From: DATCBF01 sp964401995
GTDB taxonomy: Bacteria; Actinomycetota; Thermoleophilia; Solirubrobacterales; 70-9
Assembly (NCBI GenBank): GCA_964401995.1
Contig: CAYOAP010000001.1
Span: 62,001-126,000, forward strand
DNA length: 64,000 nt
Reading direction: 5' to 3'
The notes under the pieces were generated by a model. That model made no database searches, was not told where the DNA came from, and saw only the letters and a program-made list of their open reading frames with translations. A program made the position numbers and the translations under genes. This document shows, piece by piece, positions 41,529 to 48,447 of this stretch; the first letter of the stretch is position 1, and the number at the start of each line of letters is the position of its first letter.

Positions 41529-41939
41529 CTATTTCGCGGTGCTGCCCGATTCCGTTTCTTCGCTGCCGCCCGAGCCGCCTTCGGCGGCGCCGAGGCCGGT
41601 GGGCGAGCCGCCTTCGGCGAGGCTTTTGACCGCGGCCTGGAGCACCTTGACCTGGACTCTCAGCTTGTCGACTTCGACCGTGGCGCTCTCGGCCGCCGAC
41701 TGCGCCGCTTCGACCTGGCTCTGGACCGCCGAGCCGGGGGCTTCTCCGCCGCTGGCCTGTTCCTGCGCCGCCTGCAGGCCATCCTTGCTGACGCTGTTGC
41801 TGGCGGCGTCGAGCGCCAGGTAGATGCCGGCGCCACCGGCGCCGACGGCGAGCGCGACCAGCACCAGGCCGATCCGCGTGCGCATGACGAGCTTGCGCTC
41901 CAGCTCCCCTATCCAGGCCCTCAAGCCATCGAGCGGCAT
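41529..41939 (-). CDS. single-pass membrane protein with coiled coil, unknown function
   Basis: 136 residues. A short cytoplasmic N-terminus with WIGELERKLVMRTRIG is followed by one transmembrane helix (about 23-43). An external Ala/Gln/Ser-rich region with heptad-like VEVDKLRVQVKVLQAAVKSL forms a probable coiled coil (about 60-108), ending in a Gly/Ser/Glu tail. Not recognised as a named family. ATG 41939 has TAAGTT 6 nt upstream and also AGGAAG. It diverges from the thiolase gene. Confidence 0.65.
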   Translation of the reverse strand: MPLDGLRAWIGELERKLVMRTRIGLVLVALAVGAGGAGIYLALDAASNSVSKDGLQAAQEQASGGEAPGSAVQSQVEAAQSAAESATVEVDKLRVQVKVLQAAVKSLAEGGSPTGLGAAEGGSGGSEETESGSTAK

Positions 41940-41945
41940 CTTCCT

Positions 41946-41951
41946 AACTTA
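41946..41951 (-). promoter_or_regulatory. -10 hexamer of gene at 41939
   Basis: TAAGTT (minus strand) ends 6 nt before ATG 41939. Confidence 0.5.
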
Positions 41952-42036
41952 GTCGAGAACAACGGCCAGGAGTCGCGTCAACTACCCTGCGGCGCGCACT
42001 TCCCGGACCCCCGATCTTTCGAAGGAGACCCCCGCA

Positions 42037-43194
42037 ATGCCCGAAGCAGTCATCGTCGACACCATCCGCACTCCGATCGGCCGCGCCTTCAAGGGCTCGC
42101 TGGCCCAGCTGCGCCCAGAGGAGATGGGCGCTTTCGTGGTCGACAAGCTGCTCGAGCGCAACCCCGAGGTCGATCCGTCCACGATCGAGGACCTCTTCTG
42201 CGGCTGCGGCTTCCCCCAGGGGCTGCAGGGCTTCAACGTCGGCCGCATCATCTCGCTGCTCTCCGAGAAGCTGCCGCAGACGGTCAACGGCGTCACCGTC
42301 TCGCGTTACTGCTCCTCCAGCCTCGACGCGATCCGCCATGCCGGCAACGCGGTCAAGGCCGGCGAGGGCGATGTCTACCTCGCCGCCGGAGTCGAGTGGG
42401 TCAGCCGCTTCAACGAGCGGACCGAGGCGGCCGGGGCCGATGACCAGAACGACAACTTGAAAGGCAATAACGGCCAGCCCAACGCCTACATCGAGATGGG
42501 CAAGACGGCGGTCAACGTCGCCAACCACTACGAGGTCAGCCGCGCCGACATGGACAAGTTCGCGCAGCGCTCGCAGGAACTGGCCGTCAAATCGCAGGAA
42601 GACGGCTTCTTCGATCGCGAGATCGTGCCGGTGACGCTGCCGGACGGGACCGAGATCAGCAAAGACGACGGCCCCCGCGCCTCCTCGACCCTGGAGAAGC
42701 TCTCCGAACTGCCTGAGGCTTTCGGCGGCGGCGGCGTCACCGCCGGCAACTCCTGCCCGCTCAACGACGGCGCCGCCGCGGTGCTGATCATGAGCGACAC
42801 CAAAGCCAAGGAGCTGGGCCTGAAGCCGCGGGCGCGGATCATCACCGCCGCCACCTGGGGCAACGAGCCCGAGTACATGGGCGTCGCCCCGATCGGCGCA
42901 ATCAAGAAGGTGCTGGACCGGGCCGGGATGACGATCGAGGACGTCGGCGCGGTCGAGCTCAACGAGGCCTTCGCCGCCCAGGTGATCCCGATCATGGCCG
43001 AATGCGGGATCACGATCGACAAGCTCAACACCCACGGCGGCGCGATCGCCCTCGGCCATCCCTTCGGGATGACCGGCGCCCGGATCATGGGCACCCTGCT
43101 CAACGTGATGGAGACCGACGATCACCAGGTCGGCTTGGAGACGATGTGCGTCGCCGGCGGCCAGGGCAAGGCGATGATCGTCGAACGCGTCTGA
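42037..43194 (+). CDS. acetyl-CoA C-acyltransferase (thiolase)
   Basis: 385 residues. The acyl-binding Cys is in VSRYCSSSLDAI (about 85-96), the His in GGAIALGHPFGMTGAR and the C-terminal Cys in TMCVAGGQGKAMI, the complete thiolase triad. It condenses or cleaves acyl-CoAs in beta-oxidation or acetoacetyl-CoA formation. Shine-Dalgarno AAGGAGA precedes ATG 42037. The crotonase and thioesterase genes downstream fit a fatty acid degradation group, although each has its own promoter. The TGA stop lies inside the left arm of a repeated palindromic element. Confidence 0.92.
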   Translation: MPEAVIVDTIRTPIGRAFKGSLAQLRPEEMGAFVVDKLLERNPEVDPSTIEDLFCGCGFPQGLQGFNVGRIISLLSEKLPQTVNGVTVSRYCSSSLDAIRHAGNAVKAGEGDVYLAAGVEWVSRFNERTEAAGADDQNDNLKGNNGQPNAYIEMGKTAVNVANHYEVSRADMDKFAQRSQELAVKSQEDGFFDREIVPVTLPDGTEISKDDGPRASSTLEKLSELPEAFGGGGVTAGNSCPLNDGAAAVLIMSDTKAKELGLKPRARIITAATWGNEPEYMGVAPIGAIKKVLDRAGMTIEDVGAVELNEAFAAQVIPIMAECGITIDKLNTHGGAIALGHPFGMTGARIMGTLLNVMETDDHQVGLETMCVAGGQGKAMIVERV

Positions 43195-43293
43195 GGTCAC
43201 CTGATCGGCGCATTTCGGCGTCCTCAGTCGCTCGCGTGCAGAGCACGCCACGCTCCCTGCGTCCTTGAACTGCTTGGTCAGGTGACCTCAGAC
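43189..43293. repeat. intergenic repeat element, copy 1
   Basis: A 16-bp perfect inverted repeat (43189-43204 with 43278-43293) encloses a 73-nt core. The core's 72 bp from CGGCGCAT match copy 2 at 67 of 72 positions (52391-52462 region). Inside, GCGTGC-AGA-GCACGC forms a 6-bp hairpin. The left arm includes the thiolase stop codon. It probably also terminates transcription before the crotonase promoter. Confidence 0.75.
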
Positions 43294-43302
43294 AAGGATT
43301 AG

Positions 43303-43308
43303 TAAGGT
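43303..43308 (+). promoter_or_regulatory. -10 hexamer of leaderless crotonase gene
   Basis: TAAGGT ends 6 nt before ATG 43315, 9 nt after the repeat element. Confidence 0.65.
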
Positions 43309-43314
43309 CGGCCA

Positions 43315-44232
43315 ATGGGCGACTTCGAGACGGTTCTTTATGAGACGGGCGACAAGATCGCCCGTCTCACCCTGAACCGCCCTGAGCGCGGCAACGGGAT
43401 CACGAGTCGGATGCCGGGCGAGATCGCGGCCTGCGTCGAGCAGGCCAATCTCGACCCGGCGATCCACGTCATCGCCCTGGCCGGCAACGGCAGCGGCTTC
43501 TGCGGCGGCTACGACCTCACCGCCTCGGCCGAAGGGCGGATGGAGGAGATGGGCGGGGTCGAGGCGCCGGCGGGCTCGCCGCTCGACCCGGCGACGATCG
43601 GCGCCAACCACGCGCCGGACTCGAACTGGGACCCGGTCACCGACTTCCAGTTCATGTGGCGCAACGTGCGCGGCTTCATGAGCCTCTTTCACTCCGAGAA
43701 GCCGGTGGTCTGCAAGGTCCATGGCTTCTGCGTCGCCGGCGGCACCGACATGGCGCTCTGCTCCGACCTGCTGGTGGTCGCCGAGGACGCCAAGATCGGC
43801 TACCCGCCCTCGCGCGTCTGGGGCTCGCCGACGACGGCCCTGTGGGCGAACCGGATCGGCGCGATGCGGGCCAAGCGGCTGCTGCTGACCGGCGATTCGC
43901 TGACCGGGACCGAGGCGCTGGAGTGGGGGCTGGCGACCGAGGCGGTCCCCGCCGCGGAGCTGGACGCGCGCTTCGAGCGGCTGCTGGGGCGGATCGCCCA
44001 GCTGCCGATCAACCAGCTGGTGATGATGAAGCTGCTGGTCAACCAGACCGTCCACGCCCAGGGCCTGCATCAGACCCAGGTGCTCGGCACCTTCTTCGAC
44101 GGCATCGCCCGCCACACCGAGGAGGGCCACGGCTTCGTCAAGCGGGCGACCGAATCCGGCTTCAAGGAGGCGGTGCGCGAGCGCGACGAGCCCTTTGGCG
44201 ACCACGGCATGGACGGCTTCGGCCTCGGCTAG
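43315..44232 (+). CDS. enoyl-CoA hydratase/isomerase (crotonase) family protein
   Basis: 305 residues. The oxyanion-hole segments are ALAGNGSGFCGGYDLTASAE and KVHGFCVAGGTDMALCSDLL (with the Gly pair). A ~45-residue insert (about 75-120) follows the first motif, longer than in typical 260-residue hydratases. The usual catalytic Glu positions are not clearly conserved (PSRVWGSPTTALW), so dehydratase, isomerase or hydrolase chemistry is possible. Its TAG stop is part of the -10 box of the thioesterase gene. Confidence 0.85.
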   Translation: MGDFETVLYETGDKIARLTLNRPERGNGITSRMPGEIAACVEQANLDPAIHVIALAGNGSGFCGGYDLTASAEGRMEEMGGVEAPAGSPLDPATIGANHAPDSNWDPVTDFQFMWRNVRGFMSLFHSEKPVVCKVHGFCVAGGTDMALCSDLLVVAEDAKIGYPPSRVWGSPTTALWANRIGAMRAKRLLLTGDSLTGTEALEWGLATEAVPAAELDARFERLLGRIAQLPINQLVMMKLLVNQTVHAQGLHQTQVLGTFFDGIARHTEEGHGFVKRATESGFKEAVRERDEPFGDHGMDGFGLG

Positions 44233-44235
44233 GGT
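44230..44235 (+). promoter_or_regulatory. -10 hexamer overlapping upstream stop, for gene at 44244
   Basis: TAGGGT ends 8 nt before ATG 44244. Its TAG is the stop codon of the crotonase gene. Confidence 0.65.
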
Positions 44236-44243
44236 CCTCCGCG

Positions 44244-44681
44244 ATGACCGACCGCTCGGCGATCACGCCGGAGAACATCCGCGCCTTCCTCGGCGACAGC
44301 TTTCCCGGCCATCTTGGTATCGAGCCGCTGGAGATCGAGGACAGCCACGCCCGCGGCAGGATCGTCGTCGACAAACGCCACCTGCACCCTGGCGGCTACG
44401 TCCACGGCGGCGCCTGGACCGCGCTCGGCGACACGGTCGCGGCCTGGGCCACCTTCCGCAACATCCCGCCGGGCCACGACTTCACCACGATCGAGCTGAA
44501 GCTGAACGTCTTCAGCGCCGGCCTGCCCGGCGACGAGGTCGTCGCCATGGCGACGCCGCTGCACGTCGGCCGCAGCACCGTCGTGCTCGAGGTCAAGATC
44601 GAGCGCACCCGGGATGGCGGCGAGCCCAAGCTCGCCGCCAGCATGATCGTCACCCAGTTCGTGCTGCCGCCCAGGCCTTAA
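44244..44681 (+). CDS. hotdog-fold thioesterase (PaaI/YbaW-like)
   Basis: 145 residues. The hotdog helix segment HPGGYVHGGAWTALGDTVAA carries the PaaI-type HGG motif and the Asp. LNVFSAGLPGDEVVAMATPL follows as the central strands. It hydrolyses acyl- or aroyl-CoA thioesters; its position after thiolase and crotonase genes suggests release of intermediates from CoA. Start ATG 44244 comes from the -10 box; the long open frame from 43656 is crotonase shadow. Its end overlaps the convergent ligase gene by 4 nt. Confidence 0.85.
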   Translation: MTDRSAITPENIRAFLGDSFPGHLGIEPLEIEDSHARGRIVVDKRHLHPGGYVHGGAWTALGDTVAAWATFRNIPPGHDFTTIELKLNVFSAGLPGDEVVAMATPLHVGRSTVVLEVKIERTRDGGEPKLAASMIVTQFVLPPRP

Positions 44682-45817
44682 ATAAATTCGTCGGCGAGGA
44701 TGCCGACCAGGCGGTTAAGCGAGCCGACCGTCCGCGACCGTTCCAGCTGGCGCTTGGCCCCGGTCCGCTGGCTCAGGATCGCGATCTGGTTGAGCTCGGA
44801 GATGCAGCCCAGGTCCTGGGCGTGTGGACGGCAGGCGACGGTCAGGTCGGCGAGCAGCTCGCGAGCCGGAACCCGGCGGCCGAGTTCCGGCTCGATCAGC
44901 TCGGCGTCCATGCCGTCGCGGGCGGCGAGGAAGCGGTTCTCGGCCAGCACCTCCTGCGGGATGGGTGGCTCGGCGACGCTCCCGCCCTCCTCGATCTCGA
45001 GCCGGACGATGCACTGGACCAGGGCGGCAATCGCGGCCGAGTCGGCCAGGGTCGTCTGCGCGTCCATGATCCGAACCTCGACCGTGCCGAAGCGCGGCTG
45101 CGGGCGCACGTCCCACCAGAGGAAGGTCGGCTCGGGCACGGCGTCGCAGCGGATCAGGACGTCGACCGCCTCGACGTACTCGGCGTAGTCGGCGAAGGCG
45201 CGGGGGATGCCGACCCGGGGGAAGGCCTGGAAGAGCGGCGTCCGCGCCGAGGCGAGGCCGGTGTCGCGGCCCTGCCAGAAGGGCGAGTTGACCGAGAGCG
45301 CCAGCAGCAGGGGAATGTGGGTGCGGAGGCGGTTGGCGGCGTGGATTCCCGCTTCCGGGTCCGGCACGCCGACGTGGACATGGAGGCCGAAGCTGGGCTC
45401 GCGGCGGGCCAGCTCCCGCATCGAGCCGTAGACGAACTGGTAGCGCTCGCCGGCGGAGACGACGATCTCCTGCCAGACGGCGAAGGGGTGGGTGCCGGCG
45501 ACGGCGGCGCGCATCGAGAGCGGTCGCAGGGTGGCGTCGAGCTCTCGCCGCAGCTCGGCCAGCTCGCCGATCGCGCCGTCGATCTGGGCGTGGACCCCGG
45601 TCTGGATCTCCAGCGCCGAGCCGTGGGTCTCGGCGGTGAAGCTGCCGGCTTTGGAATGGGGGAGGCGGGGGAGGACGCTGTCGATCCGGTGGGCCAGCGC
45701 CCAGGTCATCTCGTCCAGCAGCATCACCTCCTCCTCGATCCCGACCGTGTAGGGGCCGAGCTCGTGGGCGGGCGCCCAGGCGGCCCAGGCGGGCAGGACT
45801 CCGGTCGTCCCGCTCAC
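44678..45817 (-). CDS. carboxylate-amine ligase, glutamate-cysteine ligase (GCS2/YbdK) family
   Basis: 379 residues from GTG 45817, overlapping the upstream stop by 4 nt (GTGA). The GCS2 N-terminus PYTVGIEEEVMLLDEMTWAL with the acidic metal site, ETHGSALEIQTGVH and HPFAVWQEIVVSAGERYQ are typical. Family members join a carboxylate (usually Glu) to an amine with ATP; EgtA and EgtA-like gamma-glutamylcysteine ligases belong here. It is the last of three genes with an ATP-grasp and a C26 hydrolase, so the operon probably makes and trims a gamma-glutamyl or peptide-like product. Exact substrate unknown. Confidence 0.85.
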   Translation of the reverse strand: MSGTTGVLPAWAAWAPAHELGPYTVGIEEEVMLLDEMTWALAHRIDSVLPRLPHSKAGSFTAETHGSALEIQTGVHAQIDGAIGELAELRRELDATLRPLSMRAAVAGTHPFAVWQEIVVSAGERYQFVYGSMRELARREPSFGLHVHVGVPDPEAGIHAANRLRTHIPLLLALSVNSPFWQGRDTGLASARTPLFQAFPRVGIPRAFADYAEYVEAVDVLIRCDAVPEPTFLWWDVRPQPRFGTVEVRIMDAQTTLADSAAIAALVQCIVRLEIEEGGSVAEPPIPQEVLAENRFLAARDGMDAELIEPELGRRVPARELLADLTVACRPHAQDLGCISELNQIAILSQRTGAKRQLERSRTVGSLNRLVGILADEFI

Positions 45818-46620
45818 GCCACGTCCCTGCTGGAGCGGCGCTCGAAGGCGGCGCCGTCGCGGTGGCAGGCTTCGACGAAGCGGCGGAAGAGGGCTTCCTC
45901 GTAGGGCCGGTGGACGAGGGTCTCGGCGTGCCACTGGACGCCGATCAGGAAGTCGCGGCGGCGATCCTCGACCGCCTCGACCGTCCCGTCGGGCGCGGTG
46001 GCCACCACGCGCAGCCCCTCGCCCAGCCGCTCGATCGCCTGGTGATGGAAGGAGTTGACCTCGATCTCCGTCGCCCCCAGCATCTCGGCCAGCTTGCTGC
46101 CGAGCTCGATCTTGACCTCGTGGCTGGGACGGTCGCCGGGCTCCTTCTGGCGGTGGGCGATCTCGGTCGAGAGCTCGGGCAGGTGCTGGTGCAGGGTGCC
46201 GCCGCGGACGATGTTCAGCGCCTGGGTGCCACGGCAGATCGCCAGGATCGGCATCTCTCGCAGATCGGCGCGCTTGGCGACCTCCAACTCGAAGCGGTCG
46301 AGGTCGGGCTCGGTCGGGCCCAGCTCGGGGTGGGGCTCGGCCCCGTAGCTGCCGGGGTCGAGGTCGGGCCCGCCCGAGAGGCAGATCCCGTCGAGGCGGT
46401 CGAGCAGCGGCTCGATCGCGTCGACGTCGAGCGGTGGCATCACCAGCGGCAGCCCGCCGGCCTGCTCGAGGCCGCGCAGGTAGGGCAGCCCGAGCGCCAT
46501 CTCGTGGCGGGCCGGCTCGCCCTCGGGGGTCGGCTCGATGCTGGCGGCGCGGCGCACCTCCGAGGTGGTGACGCCGATCAGCGGCCGCTGGCGGCGCGAG
46601 GCGAGCGAGCGGCTCTTCAC
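45814..46620 (-). CDS. class I glutamine amidotransferase-like gamma-glutamyl hydrolase (peptidase C26)
   Basis: 268 residues. The nucleophile elbow is AICRGTQALN (Cys), and the catalytic His and Glu are in GVQWHAETL. GGPDLDPGSYGAE upstream gives the oxyanion loop. This is the PuuD-like gamma-glutamyl-GABA hydrolase family, which cleaves gamma-glutamyl amide bonds. GTG 46620 overlaps the ATP-grasp stop by 4 nt. In one operon with two ligase-type enzymes, it may remove gamma-glutamate from the product or recycle it. Confidence 0.88.
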   Translation of the reverse strand: MKSRSLASRRQRPLIGVTTSEVRRAASIEPTPEGEPARHEMALGLPYLRGLEQAGGLPLVMPPLDVDAIEPLLDRLDGICLSGGPDLDPGSYGAEPHPELGPTEPDLDRFELEVAKRADLREMPILAICRGTQALNIVRGGTLHQHLPELSTEIAHRQKEPGDRPSHEVKIELGSKLAEMLGATEIEVNSFHHQAIERLGEGLRVVATAPDGTVEAVEDRRRDFLIGVQWHAETLVHRPYEEALFRRFVEACHRDGAAFERRSSRDVA

Positions 46621-48041
46621 GGCAGCACCCAGGTGTCCTTGCAGCCACCGCCGCGGGAGCTGTTGACGATCATCTCGCCGGCGGCTGGAGCGAAGCGGGT
46701 CAGGCCGCCGGCCATCGCCGTCGTCCGCGAGCGGCTGCTGAGGACGAAGGGGCGGAAGTCGACATGGCGCGGCCGCAGCCGTCCGCCGCAGACGGTCGGG
46801 TGGCGTGAGAGCGGCACCATCTCCTGGGCGATGAAGCGGTCGGGGCGGCGGCGCAGCAACCCGATCGCCCGCCGCCGCTCGGTCTCGGTCGCCCGCGGCA
46901 TGATCGTCACGCCCTGGCCGCCGAAGCCGTCGCGGGGCTTCACGACCAGCTCGTCGAGCCGCTCCATCGCGCTCTGGCGCTGGTCCTCGGCGGAGAGGTC
47001 GAAGGTCGGCACCGAGCGCAGCAACGGCGCCTCGCCGAGGTAGAAGCGGACGATCTGCTCGCTGTAGGCGTGGGTCAGCTTGTCGTCGGCGATCCCGGCG
47101 CCGAAGGCGTTGACGCAGCTGAGCCGGCCCGACTCCAGGGCTGGCAGCAGCAGCTCGCCCAGGGAAGTCGGCTCGCCGTCGGCGCCGCTGAGCCGGTCCT
47201 CATCGAGCCGCCGGTAGATCACGTCGAGCTGGCGGCGCTCGCGCCCGAGGCGGGCGAAAAGGCGCCCGCGCTGGGTCTCCAGCTGCTCGGGCGAGACGAC
47301 CGGGACGTCGAGGGCGTCGCCCAGCACCCGGTGCTCGAACCAGGCGCCGCTGCCGACGCCATCGGAGACGATCGCCGCCGGCGCGTCGAGCGAGCCCTGC
47401 GGCGAGGCGGTTCGCAGTGCGGCCGCGAGCTCGCCCAGGTAGCCGTCGAGCGGCAGCGGCGTCGTCTCCGCGCCGAGCGCAGAGGAGACGATTTCTCGCA
47501 TCGCGATCGCGTAACAGGCGCCTGAAGGCATCCTCAGATTGTCCTCCAGCACCAGCGGCGCACCGCCCGCGTCCCTGACCAGGTCCATGCCGGCGACAGT
47601 TGCTGGCGGGACCTCGGGGTTGAGCAGCCCCCGCATCCGCGGCTCGTAGCCCGGGGCGGTCTCCAGCAACCGCAGGGGGACCACGCCGGCGTCGAAGATC
47701 CGCTGGCCGCCGTAGGCATCGGCGATGAAGGCGTTGAGCGCCTGCGCCCGCTGTTTCAGCCCCGCCTCCAGGCTCTCCCATTCACGCTGGGAGAGGAGCC
47801 TCGGCACCGGATCGACGGCGAAGGGCCGGCCCGGGCCGAAGTTGAGGCCGATGGCGCCCGCGCCCTCCTGCGCCCGCCCGCGCAGCTCGGCGAGGTCGTG
47901 GCGGCCGAGCGCGGCCAGCACCTCCGCATATCCCTCACGGGGCATGCCGCCAGGCTCAAACGCCTCGTCGAAGTGGACATCGTCGAGCGGGTACTCGTCG
48001 CCGTCGGTCTGGGCTCGCGTCGCGCGATCGGTGGCTGCCAT
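46617..48041 (-). CDS. circularly permuted type 2 ATP-grasp protein
   Basis: 474 residues. FAVDPVPRLLSQREWESLEA, QRAQALNAFIADAYGGQRIF and the C-terminal KPRDGFGGQGVTIMPRA (ATP-grasp loop) match the DUF404/DUF407 permuted ATP-grasp family, proposed peptide or amide ligases. In many genomes it pairs with an alpha-E protein and transglutaminase, which are absent here. The first gene of the three-gene operon. A TAACGT box (minus strand, 48051-48056) lies 9 nt before ATG 48041. The large palindromic element lies just upstream. Confidence 0.88.
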   Translation of the reverse strand: MAATDRATRAQTDGDEYPLDDVHFDEAFEPGGMPREGYAEVLAALGRHDLAELRGRAQEGAGAIGLNFGPGRPFAVDPVPRLLSQREWESLEAGLKQRAQALNAFIADAYGGQRIFDAGVVPLRLLETAPGYEPRMRGLLNPEVPPATVAGMDLVRDAGGAPLVLEDNLRMPSGACYAIAMREIVSSALGAETTPLPLDGYLGELAAALRTASPQGSLDAPAAIVSDGVGSGAWFEHRVLGDALDVPVVSPEQLETQRGRLFARLGRERRQLDVIYRRLDEDRLSGADGEPTSLGELLLPALESGRLSCVNAFGAGIADDKLTHAYSEQIVRFYLGEAPLLRSVPTFDLSAEDQRQSAMERLDELVVKPRDGFGGQGVTIMPRATETERRRAIGLLRRRPDRFIAQEMVPLSRHPTVCGGRLRPRHVDFRPFVLSSRSRTTAMAGGLTRFAPAAGEMIVNSSRGGGCKDTWVLP

Positions 48042-48050
48042 CGCCTGATC

Positions 48051-48056
48051 ACGTTA
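48051..48056 (-). promoter_or_regulatory. -10 hexamer of the ATP-grasp operon
   Basis: TAACGT (minus strand) ends 9 nt before ATG 48041, giving a leader of about 2 nt. It places the palindromic element upstream of the transcript, not in its leader. Confidence 0.45.
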
Positions 48057-48100
48057 GGACCGCCCTGGCCGCGATCACATGGCCCAAGGTCGCAAATCAG

Positions 48101-48324
48101 GGCCTTGCACCTGTACAGGCGGGCCAAGGCCATGCCTGGCCTGGAGGGTTGGGGCGCGGGTGCCGAGTGGGCCTCTGCGGGAATTGACCACCATGCGCGA
48201 AGCGCACGGTGGAACCAAGTGCGCGGCTGCGCCGCGCAATCACCGGATTGCATTTCCGCCGCTCCGCGACATTCCCCCAGAGGCCCACCCGGCACCCGCT
48301 CTCGAAGCGCTCCAGTCCAGGCAT
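48101..48324. repeat. large multi-branched palindromic element
   Basis: Outer arms 48132-48146 and 48310-48324 match at 14 of 15 bp. Inner arms 48156-48183 and 48272-48299 match at 26 of 28 bp. The ~88-nt centre holds hairpins: CCACC-a-TGCGC-GAA-GCGCA-c-GGTGG (48189-48213 region) and TGCGCGGC-TGC-GCCGCGCA (48220-48238 region). GGCCTTG/CAAGGCC (48101-48107, 48125-48131) around a CCTGTACAGG palindrome lies just outside. It encodes no convincing protein. It occupies most of the 406-bp gap between two minus-strand genes. Confidence 0.75.
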
Positions 48325-48447
48325 CTGAGTTCAAGCGCTCGCGCCAAGGAAGCTTCCTGCCAGCCCGCTGCCGCCTCTAGAGCTTGTGTTCACCTGGGGC
48401 GCTGAGAGGGCGGCCAGGCCCGTCGCCCCACGGCCGCGGTCAAGCAT

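Noticed and set aside
48339..48362. GGAAGCTTCC palindrome as an operator
   Set aside because: Short and isolated, with no gene start within 80 bp on the appropriate strand.
47898..48405. ORFs across the palindromic element (47898-48380, 48079-48405, 47756-48334)
   Set aside because: They run through the inverted repeat and the ATP-grasp start, are low complexity, and lack start signals.
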